Assembly: GCF_008692845.1 (NCBI RefSeq)
Contig: NZ_VXJW01000001.1
Span: 620,001 to 684,000, forward strand
From: Salmonella enterica subsp. arizonae
GTDB lineage: Bacteria > Pseudomonadota > Gammaproteobacteria > Enterobacterales > Enterobacteriaceae
Reading direction: 5' to 3'
DNA length: 64,000 bases
Positions 52,365-63,692 of this stretch are shown here, piece after piece. The translations under genes and the position numbers were made by a program. The notes under the pieces are model-generated. The model was given only the letters and a program-made list of their open reading frames with translations. It did no database searches and was not told the DNA's origin. The stretch's first letter is position 1. The number at the start of each line of letters is the position of its first letter.

Positions 52365-54154
52365 GTAACCAGTATCAAACCCAGGGTTATACCGTTAACA
52401 ACGCCGGCCGTCGTCTGATCGTGGACCCGATTACCCGTATCGAAGGGCATATGCGCTGTGAAGTGAACATTGATGAGCAAAATGTCATCACCAATGCCGT
52501 TTCCTGCGGCACGATGTTCCGCGGTCTGGAGATCATTCTGCAAGGCCGTGACCCACGTGACGCCTGGGCGTTTGTTGAACGTATTTGTGGTGTATGTACC
52601 GGGGTACATGCTTTGGCGTCGGTGTACGCTATCGAAGATGCGATCGGTATCCAGGTGCCGGATAACGCCAATATTATACGTAACATCATGCTGGCTACGT
52701 TGTGGTGTCACGATCATCTGGTCCATTTTTATCAGTTAGCCGGGATGGACTGGATTGATGTTCTGAATGCGCTGAAAGCCGATCCGCGCGCCACCTCGCA
52801 GTTGGCGCAAAGCCTTTCCGCCTGGCCGATGTCATCGCCGGGCTACTTCTTTGACGTACAAAATCGGTTGAAGAAATTTGTCGACGGCGGCCAGCTTGGG
52901 ATATTCCGTAACGGTTACTGGGGACATCCACAGTACAAACTGTCGCCAGAGGCCAACCTGATGGGCTTTGCCCACTATCTTGAAGCCCTCGACTTCCAGC
53001 GCGAGATCGTCAAAATCCATACCATATTTGGCGGTAAGAACCCCCACCCTAACTGGATCGTCGGCGGTATGCCATGCGCGATCAATCTCGATCAAAGCGG
53101 CGCGGTCGGGGCTATCAATATGGAGCGCCTCAACCTGGTGCAGTCGATCATCACCCGCACCGCTGACTTCATTAACAACGTGATGGTTCCGGACGCGCTG
53201 GCTATCGGCCAGTTCAATAAAGCATGGAGTCAAATTGGCACCGGACTGTCGGATAAATGCGTTCTGAGCTACGGCGCGTTTCCGGACATTGCCAACGACT
53301 TCAGCCAGCAAAGCCTGTTAATGCCGGGCGGCGCAGTGGTCAATGGCGATTTTAAAAATGTCATGCCGGTAGATTTGGCCGATCCGCAGCAGATACAGGA
53401 GTTCGTGGATCACGCCTGGTACCGCTATCCGGACGATCAACTGGGTCGTCATCCTTTCGACGGCATTACCGATCCCTGGTACAACCCTGGCGATGTCAAA
53501 GGCAGCGATACGCATATCCAGCAGCTCAACGAACAGGAACGCTACTCCTGGATTAAAGCGCCGCGCTGGCACGGTCATGCCATGGAGGTCGGCCCGCTTG
53601 CCCGAACGCTTATCGCCTATCACAAAGGGGATGCCGCCACCATAGAGTCGGTGGATCGCATGATGTCCGCCCTTAAACTGCCGCTCGCCGGTATCCAGTC
53701 TACGCTTGGTCGTATTTTATGCCGTGCGCACGAAGCGCAATGGGCCGTCAGTAAGCTGCAGTATTTTTTCGACAGGCTTATGACCAACCTGAAAAACGGC
53801 GACCGGGCCACCGCTAATACCGAGAAATGGGAACCGGTCAGTTGGCCGCAGCACTGCCGCGGCATCGGTTTTACCGAAGCGCCTCGCGGAGCGTTGGGAC
53901 ACTGGGCGTCAATACGCGATCAAAAGATCGAACTCTATCAGTGCGTGGTCCCCACCACCTGGAACGCCAGCCCGCGCGATCCTAAAAAACAGATCGGTGC
54001 CTATGAAGCGGCATTGATGGGAACGCAAATGGCGATTCCCGACCAACCGTTAGAAATCCTGAGGACGCTGCACAGCTTCGACCCCTGCCTCGCCTGTTCA
54101 ACCCACGTGCTTGGCGACGACGGCAGCGAACTGATTGCCGTCCAGGTACGCTAA
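52361..54154 (+). CDS. hyaB: [NiFe] hydrogenase 1 large subunit
   Basis: HyaB (597 residues) houses the NiFe(CN)2CO centre. The Ni-binding motifs are '[11 protein letters not shown]' near residues 73-83 and 'DPCLACSTH' near the C terminus. The peptide after the final His (starting 'VLGDDGSE') is removed by HyaD. It travels with HyaA through the Tat pathway. It is followed by hyaC after 18 bases. Confidence 0.98.
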   Translation: MSNQYQTQGYTVNNAGRRLIVDPITRIEGHMRCEVNIDEQNVITNAVSCGTMFRGLEIILQGRDPRDAWAFVERICGVCTGVHALASVYAIEDAIGIQVPDNANIIRNIMLATLWCHDHLVHFYQLAGMDWIDVLNALKADPRATSQLAQSLSAWPMSSPGYFFDVQNRLKKFVDGGQLGIFRNGYWGHPQYKLSPEANLMGFAHYLEALDFQREIVKIHTIFGGKNPHPNWIVGGMPCAINLDQSGAVGAINMERLNLVQSIITRTADFINNVMVPDALAIGQFNKAWSQIGTGLSDKCVLSYGAFPDIANDFSQQSLLMPGGAVVNGDFKNVMPVDLADPQQIQEFVDHAWYRYPDDQLGRHPFDGITDPWYNPGDVKGSDTHIQQLNEQERYSWIKAPRWHGHAMEVGPLARTLIAYHKGDAATIESVDRMMSALKLPLAGIQSTLGRILCRAHEAQWAVSKLQYFFDRLMTNLKNGDRATANTEKWEPVSWPQHCRGIGFTEAPRGALGHWASIRDQKIELYQCVVPTTWNASPRDPKKQIGAYEAALMGTQMAIPDQPLEILRTLHSFDPCLACSTHVLGDDGSELIAVQVR

Positions 54155-54172
54155 GCGTTAAGGAAAAGAACG

Positions 54173-54904
54173 ATGACTGGAAAGCAATCTCCACGCGTCG
54201 GGGAGGCGCGTGATACTGTCGTCAGCCACTATGTGTTTGAAGCGCCGGTACGCCTGTGGCACTGGCTAACGGTGGCCTGCATGTTGGTACTGATGGTAAC
54301 AGGCTACTTCATTGGCCGACCGCTGCCGTCGGTGAGTGGCGAGGCGACCTATCTGTTTTACATGGGCTATATCCGGCTGATCCACTTTGCCGCCGCGATG
54401 ATCTTTACCGTGTTACTGCTGGGGCGAATTTATTGGGCCTGTGTCGGCAACCGCTATTCTCGAGAGCTGTTTATCGTCCCGGTCTGGCGTCGCAGTTGGT
54501 GGCAAGGCGCCTTCTCCGTGGTTCGCTGGTATCTATTTCTGGAGAAAAAACCGGGGAGCGACATCGGACATAACCCTGTCGCGCAGGCCGCGATGTTCGG
54601 CTATTTCCTGTTGTCGGTATTTATGATCCTCACCGGTTTCGCTCTGTTTGGCGAGCATAGCCAATACGCCATCTTTGCGCCGTTCCGCTATGTGGTTGAA
54701 TTTTTCTACTGGACCGGCGGCAACTCCATCGATATTCACAGTTGGCACCGACTGGGCATGTGGCTGATTGCCGCCTTCATCGTCGGGCACGTTTACCTCG
54801 CTATCCGGGAAGACATTATGTCCGACGATACGGTGATCTCCACCATGATCAATGGCTACCGCAGCCACAAATTCCCCAAACCGCACGACAAGGAGACCTC
54901 ATGA
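54173..54904 (+). CDS. hyaC: Hydrogenase 1 b-type cytochrome subunit
   Basis: HyaC (243 residues) is a four-helix di-haem cytochrome b that links HyaAB to the quinone pool. Conserved His residues are seen in '[11 protein letters not shown]', '[11 protein letters not shown]' and '[11 protein letters not shown]'. It overlaps hyaD by four bases (ATGA). Confidence 0.96.
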   Translation: MTGKQSPRVGEARDTVVSHYVFEAPVRLWHWLTVACMLVLMVTGYFIGRPLPSVSGEATYLFYMGYIRLIHFAAAMIFTVLLLGRIYWACVGNRYSRELFIVPVWRRSWWQGAFSVVRWYLFLEKKPGSDIGHNPVAQAAMFGYFLLSVFMILTGFALFGEHSQYAIFAPFRYVVEFFYWTGGNSIDIHSWHRLGMWLIAAFIVGHVYLAIREDIMSDDTVISTMINGYRSHKFPKPHDKETS

Positions 54905-55497
54905 ATGCGCAACGCGTAGTGGTGATGGGATTAGGAAACCTGCTGTGGGCCGATGAAGGATTCGGTATCCGGGTCGCGGAGCGTTTGTATGCCCGGTATC
55001 ACTGGCCTGAAGAGGTAGACATTGTTGACGGCGGTACGCAAGGGCTAAACCTGTTGGGTTACGTTGAGCAAGCCAGCCATCTCCTGCTCCTTGACGCGAT
55101 CGATTACGGCCTGGCGCCGGGCAGTCTGCGAACCTATGCCGGCGAGAAAATCCCCGCGTATCTCAGCGCCAAAAAAATGAGCCTGCATCAAAACAGTTTT
55201 TCCGAAGTCCTGGCGCTAGCCGACATCCGCGGCCATCTGCCCTGTCACATTGCGCTAGTCGGCCTGCAACCGGCGCTACTGGACGACTACGGCGGTAGCC
55301 TGACCGAAATAGCTCGCGCCCAGCTACCGGCGGCGGAACAGGCCGCCCTGGAGCAACTGGCCGCCTGGGGGATCGTACCGCAGGCAAACGAAGCCGCACG
55401 CTGCCTGAACTATGAATGCCTGTCGATGGAAAACTATGAAGGAGTGCGCATACGTCAGTATCAGACACGTCTGGAGGGTAAGAGAAGTGGCGAATGA
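54901..55497 (+). CDS. hyaD: Hydrogenase 1 maturation endopeptidase
   Basis: HyaD (198 residues) removes the C-terminal peptide of HyaB after Ni insertion. Family motifs are '[20 protein letters not shown]', with the Ni-sensing Glu, and '[14 protein letters not shown]'. The ATG at 54901 follows AAGGAG and overlaps hyaC. Alternative upstream in-frame codons lie inside hyaC and have no support. Confidence 0.96.
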   Translation: MNAQRVVVMGLGNLLWADEGFGIRVAERLYARYHWPEEVDIVDGGTQGLNLLGYVEQASHLLLLDAIDYGLAPGSLRTYAGEKIPAYLSAKKMSLHQNSFSEVLALADIRGHLPCHIALVGLQPALLDDYGGSLTEIARAQLPAAEQAALEQLAAWGIVPQANEAARCLNYECLSMENYEGVRIRQYQTRLEGKRSGE

Positions 55498-55891
55498 CAC
55501 CCCATTTTCTGCGCTATGGCAACGCCTGTTAACCCGGGGATGGCAACCGGTAGAGGCTTCCACGGTAGACGACTGGATCAAACAGGTTGGAGATGGCGTC
55601 ATCCTGTTAAGTCGCGATCCGCGGCGTACGCCGGAAGTCAGCGATAACCCGGTGATGATCGCCGAACTCCTGCGCGAGTTCCCGCAGTTTGACTGGCAGG
55701 TGGCGGTGGCCGACCTTGAACAAAGCGAAGCTATCGGCGATCGCTTTAATGTACGTCGGTTTCCGGCGACGTTGGTTTTTACAGACGGCGAGCTACGCGG
55801 CGCGCTCAGCGGTATTCATCCCTGGGCTGAACTGCTCACTCTGATGCGTTCGATGGTTGACACTCCCGCAGCGCAGGAGGCGGCACAATGA
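55487..55891 (+). CDS. hyaE: Hydrogenase 1 assembly chaperone HyaE
   Basis: HyaE (134 residues) has a thioredoxin-like fold without the redox Cys pair and binds the Tat leader of HyaA in E. coli. The sequence '[20 protein letters not shown]' and '[18 protein letters not shown]' matches the family. The start is the GTG at 55487, nine bases after GGAGGG and 11 bases inside hyaD. Confidence 0.93.
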   Translation: MANDTPFSALWQRLLTRGWQPVEASTVDDWIKQVGDGVILLSRDPRRTPEVSDNPVMIAELLREFPQFDWQVAVADLEQSEAIGDRFNVRRFPATLVFTDGELRGALSGIHPWAELLTLMRSMVDTPAAQEAAQ

Positions 55892-56736
55892 GCAACGCCT
55901 TTTTTCATCTGCTGGGGCCGGGTACGCAGCCTGATGACGCCAGTTTCTCGATGAATCCCTTACCGCTCACCTGTCAGGTCAATGGCGACCCAAGTATGGC
56001 GGCGCTCGAGCACTGCGCTCACAGCCAGGCGGTGATGGCATTGTTGACCGATCTGCGACGTCAGCTTGCCCGGCGCATCCCGGAAGTCGGCGACGTGCTG
56101 GGATGGGAGTTATCTCCCCTGAATGCCGATGATCTCTCATTCCTGAATACGCTATTGGGCGAAGGCGAAGTCTCGGTACGCATTCAGCATCCGGACGGGA
56201 GTGAAAGCGAGATCCAGGAGACCATCTTCTGCGGCCTGTGGCGGGTACGCCATCTGCACAACCGATGTCTGCTGACGGATCGTCTGGAAGCGGGTAGCGC
56301 GCCCCTGACATTGTGGCAAGCGGCGACTGCCGATACGCTGCCTGACGACACTCTGCTGCCTCCGCCTGTCGCCGGTCTGATGAATGGACTGCCGCTGGCC
56401 CATGAATTATTGGCGCACGTACGCGATCCGGCGATGCAACCCCACAGCATCAATTTGACCCAACTGCCGCTCAGCGAGGCCGATCGTCTTTTTCTGGCGC
56501 GCTTATGCGGACACGGGAACATCCAGATTCGCATCTCCGGGTATGGCGAAAGTCAAATCAACGCCACGGCATTGCGCCATCTCTGGCATGTGCGCTGTCT
56601 GGACGCCCTTAAAGGGCTGTTGCTCGACAGCTATGAGATTTGTCCTTTGCCGGAGCTGGTACTGGCGGCCCCGGAAGATCTGGCCGATTCGCGCCAGCGC
56701 CTGGATGAAGTATGCCGATGGCTGGAGACGCGCTAA
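55888..56736 (+). CDS. hyaF: Hydrogenase 1 expression protein HyaF
   Basis: HyaF (282 residues) is a HupH/HyaF-family protein made of two similar halves ('[15 protein letters not shown]' and '[15 protein letters not shown]'), needed for maturation of the small subunit. It overlaps hyaE by four bases and closes hyaABCDEF. Confidence 0.94.
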   Translation: MSNAFFHLLGPGTQPDDASFSMNPLPLTCQVNGDPSMAALEHCAHSQAVMALLTDLRRQLARRIPEVGDVLGWELSPLNADDLSFLNTLLGEGEVSVRIQHPDGSESEIQETIFCGLWRVRHLHNRCLLTDRLEAGSAPLTLWQAATADTLPDDTLLPPPVAGLMNGLPLAHELLAHVRDPAMQPHSINLTQLPLSEADRLFLARLCGHGNIQIRISGYGESQINATALRHLWHVRCLDALKGLLLDSYEICPLPELVLAAPEDLADSRQRLDEVCRWLETR

Positions 56737-56811
56737 CGCTCTCAACAGGAACGTCACCGGTGTCCGGTACTGATTTAGCTTTTTACTCTCTTTCTGCCTA
56801 CAGGAGTTAGC

Positions 56812-58356
56812 ATGTGGGATGTCATTGACTTATCGCGCTGGCAGTTCGCACTGACCGCGCTGTATCACTTTTTATTTGTTCCCCTTACGCTTGGGCTGAT
56901 TTTTTTGCTGGCCGTCATGGAGACGATCTATGTGGTCACAGGGAAAACCGTCTACCGCGATATGACGCGTTTCTGGGGCAAGCTCTTCGGGATCAATTTT
57001 GCTCTCGGTGTGGCTACCGGCCTGACCATGGAGTTTCAGTTCGGGACTAACTGGTCGCTCTATTCCAACTATGTGGGCGATATTTTCGGCGCGCCGCTGG
57101 CGATGGAAGCATTACTGGCCTTCTTTCTCGAATCCACTTTTGTCGGCCTGTTCTTTTTCGGCTGGCAGCGGCTGAATAAATACCAACACCTGCTGGTCAC
57201 CTGGCTGGTGGCCTTCGGCTCCAATATTTCAGCATTATGGATTCTGAACGCCAATGGTTGGATGCAGCATCCTACCGGCGCTCACTTCAACATCGATACG
57301 TTACGGATGGAAATGAGCAGCTTCAGCGATCTGGTCTTTAACCCGGTGAGCCAGGTGAAATTTGTCCATACCGTTATGTCCGGTTATGTCACCGGCGCCA
57401 TGTTTATTATGTCCATCAGCGCCTGGTATCTGCTACGTGGCCGCGAGCGTGAGGTGGCCCTACGCTCGTTTGCCATCGGCTCAATATTCGGCACCCTGGC
57501 CATCCTGGGAACCCTGCAACTGGGGGATAGCTCGGCCTACGAGGTTGCCCGGATTCAGCCAGTGAAGCTGGCGGCGATGGAAGGCGAATGGCAAACCGAA
57601 CCCGCGCCTGCGCCGTTTCATTTGATAGCCTGGCCGCAGCAGGAACAGGAGCGTAATGCCTTTGCCGTGAAGATCCCTGCTCTGCTGGGTATTCTGGCCA
57701 CCCACTCGCTGGATACGCCGGTTCCGGGGTTAAAAAACCTGATGGACGACACTCTGCCGCGCCTGAAGCGTGGCCGGGAGGCCTGGTTACTGATGCAGGA
57801 GATTGCGCAAGGCAATCGCTCGCCGCAGGTGCTAAATGCTTTTCACGCCGTTGAAGGCGATCTGGGGTACGGCATTCTGCTGGCGAAATATGCCCCGGAT
57901 ATGAGCCATGTGACGCCGGAACAGTATCGTGCGGCCCAGCGTGGCGCGATTCCTGAGGTGGCGCCAGTGTTCTGGAGTTTCCGCATTATGGTCGGCTGCG
58001 GTTCGCTGTTGTTAGTGGTGATGTTTATTGCGCTAATACAGACTCTGCGAATGCGTATCGACCAGCATCGCTGGGTATTGCGTATGGCGCTCTGGAGCCT
58101 GCCGTTACCGTGGATTGCCATTGAAGCCGGTTGGTTTATGACGGAATTTGGTCGTCAACCTTGGGCGATTCAGGACATTCTACCGACCTGGTACGCTCAC
58201 TCCGCGCTGACGCCTGGCCAGTTGGCCTTCTCAATGGGGCTTATCCTCGGACTTTACACTCTGTTTTTAATCGCAGAAGTCTATCTGATGCAGAAATACG
58301 CACGTCTTGGGCCGAGCGCCATGCAACGTCAACTACAGACGCAACAACAGGGATAA
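56812..58356 (+). CDS. appC: Cytochrome bd-II-type oxidase subunit I
   Basis: AppC/CbdA (514 residues) is the haem-bearing subunit of a second cytochrome bd quinol oxidase. The N-terminal His for haem b595 ('[15 protein letters not shown]') and the conserved '[15 protein letters not shown]' are visible. The Q-loop is short, as in AppC. It follows hyaF by 75 bases; in E. coli appCBX is also next to hya, linking hydrogen oxidation to oxygen reduction. Confidence 0.95.
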   Translation: MWDVIDLSRWQFALTALYHFLFVPLTLGLIFLLAVMETIYVVTGKTVYRDMTRFWGKLFGINFALGVATGLTMEFQFGTNWSLYSNYVGDIFGAPLAMEALLAFFLESTFVGLFFFGWQRLNKYQHLLVTWLVAFGSNISALWILNANGWMQHPTGAHFNIDTLRMEMSSFSDLVFNPVSQVKFVHTVMSGYVTGAMFIMSISAWYLLRGREREVALRSFAIGSIFGTLAILGTLQLGDSSAYEVARIQPVKLAAMEGEWQTEPAPAPFHLIAWPQQEQERNAFAVKIPALLGILATHSLDTPVPGLKNLMDDTLPRLKRGREAWLLMQEIAQGNRSPQVLNAFHAVEGDLGYGILLAKYAPDMSHVTPEQYRAAQRGAIPEVAPVFWSFRIMVGCGSLLLVVMFIALIQTLRMRIDQHRWVLRMALWSLPLPWIAIEAGWFMTEFGRQPWAIQDILPTWYAHSALTPGQLAFSMGLILGLYTLFLIAEVYLMQKYARLGPSAMQRQLQTQQQG

Positions 58357-58367
58357 AGGAGACAATC

Positions 58368-59504
58368 ATGCTGGATTATGAAACGTTGCGGTTCATTTGG
58401 TGGCTGCTGATCGGCGTCATCCTGGTGACATTTATGGTGACTGACGGTTTTGATATGGGTGTCGGTTGCCTGCTCCCGCTGATAGCGCGCAGCGATGACG
58501 AACGCCGGGTGTTGATCAATAGCGTCGGCGCCCACTGGGAAGGAAACCAGGTATGGCTGATCCTTGCGGGCGGGGCATTGTTCGCAGCCTGGCCACGGGT
58601 CTATGCCGCCGCGTTTTCCGGTTTTTATGTGGCGATGATCCTGGTACTCTGCGCCCTCTTCTTTCGCCCGCTGGCCTTTGATTATCGGGGTAAGATCGCT
58701 AATGCCCGTTGGCGCGCGCTGTGGGATACCGGTCTGGTTATCGGCAGTCTGGTTCCTCCGGTCGTATTCGGCATCGTGTTCGGCAACCTGTTTTTAGGCG
58801 TACCGTTTGCCTTCACGCCGCAGCTTCATGTTGACTATTTTGGCACCTTCTGGCAGTTATTCTCGCCTTTTGCCTTACTGTGTGGGTTATTGAGTCTATC
58901 GTTGGTGATTATGCAAGGGGGCGTCTGGTTGCAGTTGAAAACGGAGGGTGTTATTCGTCAACGAGCGCTGTCGGCCACCCGCCACAGCGCGCTGCTGGTA
59001 GTAATCTGCTTCCTGCTGGCCGGGTACTGGCTGTGGGCCGGTATTGATGGCTTTGTCTTACTCGCGCAGGATGCCAACGGTCCTTCCAATCCGCTATTGA
59101 AAGGCGTGGCGATACTCCCTGGCGCCTGGATGAATCACTTTATACGCTCGCCGCTACTGCTCATCATCCCGTTGCTTGGTATGGTACTGCCAATTCTGAC
59201 TTTCTATGCCTGCCTTCGCGGTCAGACTATTCGTGGATTCCTGTTCGCTTCACTGACCCAGGCCAGCGTCATCTTTACCGCCGGGATAACACTGTTTCCT
59301 TTTGTGATGCCGTCAAGTGTTAATCCTCTGTCCAGCCTGACGGTGTGGGATAGCACCTCCAGCCAGATGACGCTCGAAATCATGCTTGTGATTGTGCTGA
59401 TTTTTCTGCCGATCGTACTGCTCTACACGCTGTGGAGCTATTACAAAATGTTGGGGCGCATCAACCTGGAGACTCTCCGCCGCAACGATCATGAACTTTA
59501 TTAG
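58368..59504 (+). CDS. appB: Cytochrome bd-II-type oxidase subunit II
   Basis: AppB/CbdB (378 residues) is the second membrane subunit, with '[12 protein letters not shown]' and '[23 protein letters not shown]' as family marks. The ATG at 58368 is preceded by AAAGGAG and lies 11 bases after the appC stop. Confidence 0.96.
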   Translation: MLDYETLRFIWWLLIGVILVTFMVTDGFDMGVGCLLPLIARSDDERRVLINSVGAHWEGNQVWLILAGGALFAAWPRVYAAAFSGFYVAMILVLCALFFRPLAFDYRGKIANARWRALWDTGLVIGSLVPPVVFGIVFGNLFLGVPFAFTPQLHVDYFGTFWQLFSPFALLCGLLSLSLVIMQGGVWLQLKTEGVIRQRALSATRHSALLVVICFLLAGYWLWAGIDGFVLLAQDANGPSNPLLKGVAILPGAWMNHFIRSPLLLIIPLLGMVLPILTFYACLRGQTIRGFLFASLTQASVIFTAGITLFPFVMPSSVNPLSSLTVWDSTSSQMTLEIMLVIVLIFLPIVLLYTLWSYYKMLGRINLETLRRNDHELY

Positions 59505-59516
59505 GGAGCGGAAGCG

Positions 59517-59606
59517 ATGTGGTATTTACTGTGGTTTGTCGGCATTCTGCTGATGTGCTCACTGTCGACGCTGGCTCTGGTATGGCTTGAATCGCGTCAA
59601 CAATAA
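59517..59606 (+). CDS. appX: Small cytochrome bd accessory subunit AppX (CydX-like)
   Basis: This 29-residue single-helix membrane peptide, 'MWYLLWFVGILLMCSLSTLA' continuing 'LVWLESRQQ', belongs to the CydX/YbgT family that stabilises the haem centre of cytochrome bd. The ATG follows GGGAGCGGAAGCG and lies 12 bases after appB, so it completes the operon. Confidence 0.93.
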   Translation: MWYLLWFVGILLMCSLSTLALVWLESRQQ

Positions 59607-59613
59607 AGAGGTA

Positions 59614-59650
59614 AACCGGGGCCAGCGCCGTCTGACTCCGGTTATTTTTA
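59614..59650 (+). terminator. Probable terminator of hya-app operon
   Basis: AACCGG and CCGGTT flank an 18-base segment with internal pairing and are followed by ATTTTTAT. It lies just after appX. Confidence 0.6.
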
Positions 59651-60001
59651 TCTTTTTACGCGCCTGGCGAAGACGTTTCCCCGCCGACAGGACGACATAA
59701 CATTGATACATGTCGTTATCATAACGTTTACTTTTAGAGGTGCGTCATAATTATGACAAATAACTGCCTTGCGCACCCTATGCATATTTAAGCACTTAAA
59801 AGCGCATTTAATGGCATATCACCTATCACCACCGGATAATTAACCACTCCCCGGTAAAAATCGTAGCGAAAACCCAACCATCTTCCATTTTTGATCTGAG
59901 TTAATTATTTAAAAAAGTGTTAAATTTATCGCCACATAGTGTGATCTACTATGTACCACGGTCAATTAAAGAACATATTACTTTTATCACTAAGGTTTAT
60001 C
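59651..60001. other. Upstream region of the glutamate dehydrogenase gene
   Basis: This AT-rich 350-base region presumably contains the gdh promoter. I see no small gene and no clear FNR, NarL or CRP site. Confidence 0.4.
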
Positions 60002-61276
60002 ATGGATAAGTTATCTTACGCTTCAGATAGCAGCACATCTGCCTGGAATACCTACCTGCAACAAATCGAGCGTGTAGCCCCTTATCTGGGCGAGCTATCC
60101 CGTTGGGTGGATACTCTACGCCACCCGAAACGCGCTCTGATCGTCGATATTCCGGTACAAATGGATGATGGTACTATTCGTCATTTCGAAGGATATCGCG
60201 TGCAGCACAACCTCTCCCGAGGTCCGGGTAAAGGCGGTGTTCGCTACCATCCTGACGTTGATCTCAATGAAGTGATGGCCCTGTCAGCATGGATGACCAT
60301 TAAATGTGCGGCGCTGAACCTGCCTTACGGCGGTGCCAAAGGCGGCATTCGCGTCGATCCGTTTTCGCTGTCGGAAGGTGAACTGGAGCGTTTGACCCGC
60401 CGCTATACCAGCGAGATCGGCATTATCATCGGGCCGCAGAAAGATATTCCTGCGCCGGATGTCGGCACTAACGGTAAAGTGATGGCCTGGATGATGGATA
60501 CGTATTCCATGAATCACGGCACCACGGTGACTGGCGTCGTCACCGGTAAACCTATCCATCTTGGCGGTTCGTTAGGCCGTGAAAAAGCGACGGGGCGCGG
60601 CGTTTTCGTCAGCGGCCTGGAGGCCGCGCGCCGGGCGAATATCGCTGTTGAAGGCGCTCGCGTTGCGGTTCAGGGTTTTGGTAACGTCGGCAGCGAAGCT
60701 GCGCGTCTGTTTGCCGGCGCAGGCGCCAGGGTGGTGGCGATTCAGGACCATACCGCGACTCTGTTTAACGCCACCGGTATTGATATGAAGGCGCTCACGG
60801 CATGGCAGATAGAACACAAACAGATTGCCGGTTTCCCTGGAGCGGAAACGATCGCCAGCGATGCGTTCTGGAGTCTGGAGATGGATATTCTGATCCCGGC
60901 GGCGCTTGAAGGCCAGATAACCCGTCAGCGCGCGGAAGTCCTGACCTGTAAGCTGGTGCTGGAAGGGGCGAACGGCCCAACCTATCCGGATGCTGATGAT
61001 GTTCTGGCCAGCCGTGGCATCCTCGTGGTGCCTGACGTGGTCTGTAACGCCGGCGGCGTGACCGTCAGCTACTTCGAATGGGTACAGGATATGGCCAGCT
61101 TCTTCTGGAGCGAAGAAGAGATCAATGCGCGCATGGACAAAATCATGACCGACGCGATCGTACATGTTTGGGAGAAAGCGGCAGAGAAATCCTGCTCTCT
61201 GCGAACCGCAGCCTATATTGTCGCCTGTGAGCGAATTCTGTTGGCCCGTAAAGATCGCGGTATCTATCCGGGCTAA
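60002..61276 (+). CDS. Second (GdhA-unrelated-subtype) glutamate dehydrogenase
   Basis: This 424-residue hexameric-type glutamate dehydrogenase interconverts glutamate and 2-oxoglutarate plus ammonia. The catalytic Lys is in '[15 protein letters not shown]' near residue 108, and the Rossmann loop is '[15 protein letters not shown]'. The Asp in 'VVAIQDH' after the second strand suggests NAD use. It is shorter than enteric GdhA (447) and resembles the catabolic RocG/GudB and Pseudomonas-type enzymes. The ATG at 60002 follows AAGG. Salmonella carries such a gene between the app genes and treA. Cofactor preference is inference. Confidence 0.9.
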   Translation: MDKLSYASDSSTSAWNTYLQQIERVAPYLGELSRWVDTLRHPKRALIVDIPVQMDDGTIRHFEGYRVQHNLSRGPGKGGVRYHPDVDLNEVMALSAWMTIKCAALNLPYGGAKGGIRVDPFSLSEGELERLTRRYTSEIGIIIGPQKDIPAPDVGTNGKVMAWMMDTYSMNHGTTVTGVVTGKPIHLGGSLGREKATGRGVFVSGLEAARRANIAVEGARVAVQGFGNVGSEAARLFAGAGARVVAIQDHTATLFNATGIDMKALTAWQIEHKQIAGFPGAETIASDAFWSLEMDILIPAALEGQITRQRAEVLTCKLVLEGANGPTYPDADDVLASRGILVVPDVVCNAGGVTVSYFEWVQDMASFFWSEEEINARMDKIMTDAIVHVWEKAAEKSCSLRTAAYIVACERILLARKDRGIYPG

Positions 61277-61297
61277 GGCTAAAAATTTATTGTGCTG

Positions 61298-61325
61298 AAA
61301 TCCACGCCCCGGCGTGGATTTTTTG
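61298..61325 (+). terminator. Rho-independent terminator of the gdh gene
   Basis: AAATCCACGCC / GGCGTGGATTT is a strong hairpin followed by T residues, 21 bases after the stop. Confidence 0.93.
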
Positions 61326-61490
61326 TCTGTATACGCCTATTTTCCCGCATGCACCGGTAAATTCCGTCTGATTAAAATGTCTGTTTGTTCGCAAAATAGC
61401 GGTTCAATCACGCGTATCTGGTCATCGTAGACTAAGGTTTTGTCATGGTAAATGCCGTTGGCTTTGGCTCACCGCTAAGGAGATAACTTG

Positions 61491-63203
61491 ATGATACCCC
61501 CCGAGATTCGCCGTACTGTTCTGCTGCAGAAAGCAATAAAACTGGCGCTGGCAGGGACGCTGCTGACATTTGCGGCGTTTTCGGCAACCGCCGCGGACCC
61601 TTCTTCTGAGACCGAAACTCCGCCGCCGCCGGATATTTTGCTTGGCCCGCTCTTTAATGATGTCCAGAATGCAAAACTGTTCCCCGATCAGAAAACCTTT
61701 GCTGACGCGATACCGAATAGCGATCCGCTCATGATCCTTGCGGATTATCGTATGCAGCGGAACCAGTCCAGCTTCGATTTGCGTCATTTTGTTAACGTTA
61801 ATTTCACCCTGCCGAAAGCGGGAGAAAAATATGTTCCTCCTACCGGCCAGTCGCTACGCGAGCATATTGATGGCCTGTGGCCGGTGTTGACCCGTTCAAC
61901 CACGCACGTCGAAAAGTGGGACTCGCTTTTGCCGTTGCCGGAATCCTATGTCATACCGGGTGGACGGTTCAGAGAGATTTACTACTGGGATAGCTACTTT
62001 ACGATGCTGGGGCTGGCGGAAAGCGGCCACTGGGATAAAGTTGCGGATATGGTGGCGAACTTCGGTTACGAAATTGACGCCTGGGGGCATATTCCTAACG
62101 GCAACCGTACCTATTACCTGAGTCGTTCTCAGCCGCCTTTCTTTGCGTTTATGGTTGAGTTACTGGCGCAACATGAAGGTGACGATGCGCTGAAAGAATA
62201 CCTGCCGCAGTTACAAAAAGAATACGCTTACTGGATGGAGGGCGTTGACACGTTGCAGCCAGGGCAACAAAACCAACGCGTCGTCAAACTGGAGGACGGC
62301 AGTGTTCTCAACCGCTATTGGGACGATCGGGATACGCCCCGCCCTGAATCCTGGGTTGAAGATATCGCTACCGCCAAAAGTAACCCGAACCGCCCGGCAA
62401 CGGAAATCTATCTAGACCTCCGCGCTGCCGCCGCCTCTGGCTGGGATTTCAGCTCCCGCTGGATGGATAACCCGGAGCAACTCAGTACCATCCGTACCAC
62501 TACGATTGTCCCCGTCGATCTTAACGCTCTGCTGTATAAGCTGGAGAAAACCCTCGCCCGCGCCAGCGTTGCGGCAGGCGACCAGGCCAAAGCCTCGCAA
62601 TATGACGCGCTGGCCAACGCGCGCCAAAAAGCCATCGAAATGCATCTGTGGAATAGCAAAGAAGGCTGGTATGCCGATTACGATCTGAAGAACAATAAAA
62701 TCCGTAACCAACTTACCGCTGCCGCACTGTTCCCGCTCTATGTGAACGCCGCCGCGAAAGAGCGCGCCGCGAAAGTCGCGGCAGCGACCCAGGCGCATCT
62801 GCTACAGCCTGGCGGTCTGGCTACCACCTCGGTTAAAAGCGGACAACAGTGGGATGCGCCAAACGGCTGGGCGCCGTTACAATGGGTCGCTACCGAAGGA
62901 TTGCAAAATTATGGGCAGGATAACGTGGCAATGGAAGTGACCTGGCGCTTTTTAACCAATGTGCAGCACACTTACGATCGCGAGAAAAAACTGGTCGAAA
63001 AATATGACGTCAGCAGTACCGGTACTGGCGGGGGCGGCGGCGAATATCCCCTTCAGGACGGTTTTGGCTGGACCAACGGCGTGACGCTGAAAATGCTCGA
63101 TCTGATTTGTCCGCAGAAAAAACCGTGTGATAGCGTACCGTCTACTCGTCCGGCATCATTAAGCGCGACACCGACAAAAGCGTCGTCCGCAGCAACGCAG
63201 TAA
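61491..63203 (+). CDS. treA: Periplasmic trehalase
   Basis: TreA (570 residues, GH37) splits trehalose into two glucoses in the periplasm, used at high osmolarity. A signal peptide (about 1-35, '[19 protein letters not shown]') is followed by the GH37 signatures '[15 protein letters not shown]' and '[13 protein letters not shown]', and the Gly-rich '[19 protein letters not shown]'. The C-terminal tail is Ser/Thr/Pro-rich and probably disordered. The ATG at 61491 lies eight bases after AAGGAG; a TTG directly before it is also in frame. Confidence 0.96.
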   Translation: MIPPEIRRTVLLQKAIKLALAGTLLTFAAFSATAADPSSETETPPPPDILLGPLFNDVQNAKLFPDQKTFADAIPNSDPLMILADYRMQRNQSSFDLRHFVNVNFTLPKAGEKYVPPTGQSLREHIDGLWPVLTRSTTHVEKWDSLLPLPESYVIPGGRFREIYYWDSYFTMLGLAESGHWDKVADMVANFGYEIDAWGHIPNGNRTYYLSRSQPPFFAFMVELLAQHEGDDALKEYLPQLQKEYAYWMEGVDTLQPGQQNQRVVKLEDGSVLNRYWDDRDTPRPESWVEDIATAKSNPNRPATEIYLDLRAAAASGWDFSSRWMDNPEQLSTIRTTTIVPVDLNALLYKLEKTLARASVAAGDQAKASQYDALANARQKAIEMHLWNSKEGWYADYDLKNNKIRNQLTAAALFPLYVNAAAKERAAKVAAATQAHLLQPGGLATTSVKSGQQWDAPNGWAPLQWVATEGLQNYGQDNVAMEVTWRFLTNVQHTYDREKKLVEKYDVSSTGTGGGGGEYPLQDGFGWTNGVTLKMLDLICPQKKPCDSVPSTRPASLSATPTKASSAATQ

Positions 63204-63219
63204 CGCGCGTTTATAGTCT

Positions 63220-63246
63220 GTTGACCCGGCGCCAGGCCGGGTCAAC
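63220..63246. terminator. Hairpin between treA and ymgE
   Basis: GTTGACCCGG / CCGGGTCAAC forms a 10-bp stem with a 7-base loop between the convergent genes. It has no T tract, so termination is uncertain. Confidence 0.45.
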
Positions 63247-63266
63247 GCTTAAACATCCTGAAGCGG

Positions 63267-63521
63267 TTAGTTGCGTCGCAGAAAGCGGAAAATCACCAGC
63301 ACCACAATAGCACCCACGACAGCGACCAGGAAACTATGCAGATTAAAGCCGCTGATACTGCCGCCGATACCAAACATCGTCGCCAGCCATCCGCCCACGA
63401 CCGCCCCCACGATACCGAGAATACAGGTCAGGATAAATCTCCCGCCATCACGCCCCGGCATAAGCAATTTGGCGATAACGCCGGCGATCAAACCAAAAAC
63501 AATCCAGGCGATAATTCCCAT
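63267..63521 (-). CDS. ymgE: GlsB/YeaQ/YmgE family small membrane protein
   Basis: This 84-residue protein has three hydrophobic segments and the Gly-rich pattern 'GLIAGVIAKLLMPGRDGG' and 'GIVGAVVGGWLATMFG' typical of the 'transglycosylase-associated' family. The family is stress-induced; biochemical activity has not been shown. It converges with treA. Confidence 0.92.
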   Translation of the reverse strand: MGIIAWIVFGLIAGVIAKLLMPGRDGGRFILTCILGIVGAVVGGWLATMFGIGGSISGFNLHSFLVAVVGAIVVLVIFRFLRRN

Positions 63522-63692
63522 TTGCAGACCCTCTTTCCAGTAAAAACGTTTTAAGTATAGGCAAAGTCGGGCAGCGCATTTCTAAACACTGATTTATCTC
63601 GCGGGCGTAAAAATTTATTTATCGCTATTAAGTTCTTTCTACCGATGCCGATAACCCAACGATAGTCTGTCAGGCATCAGGAGTTATTTCGT

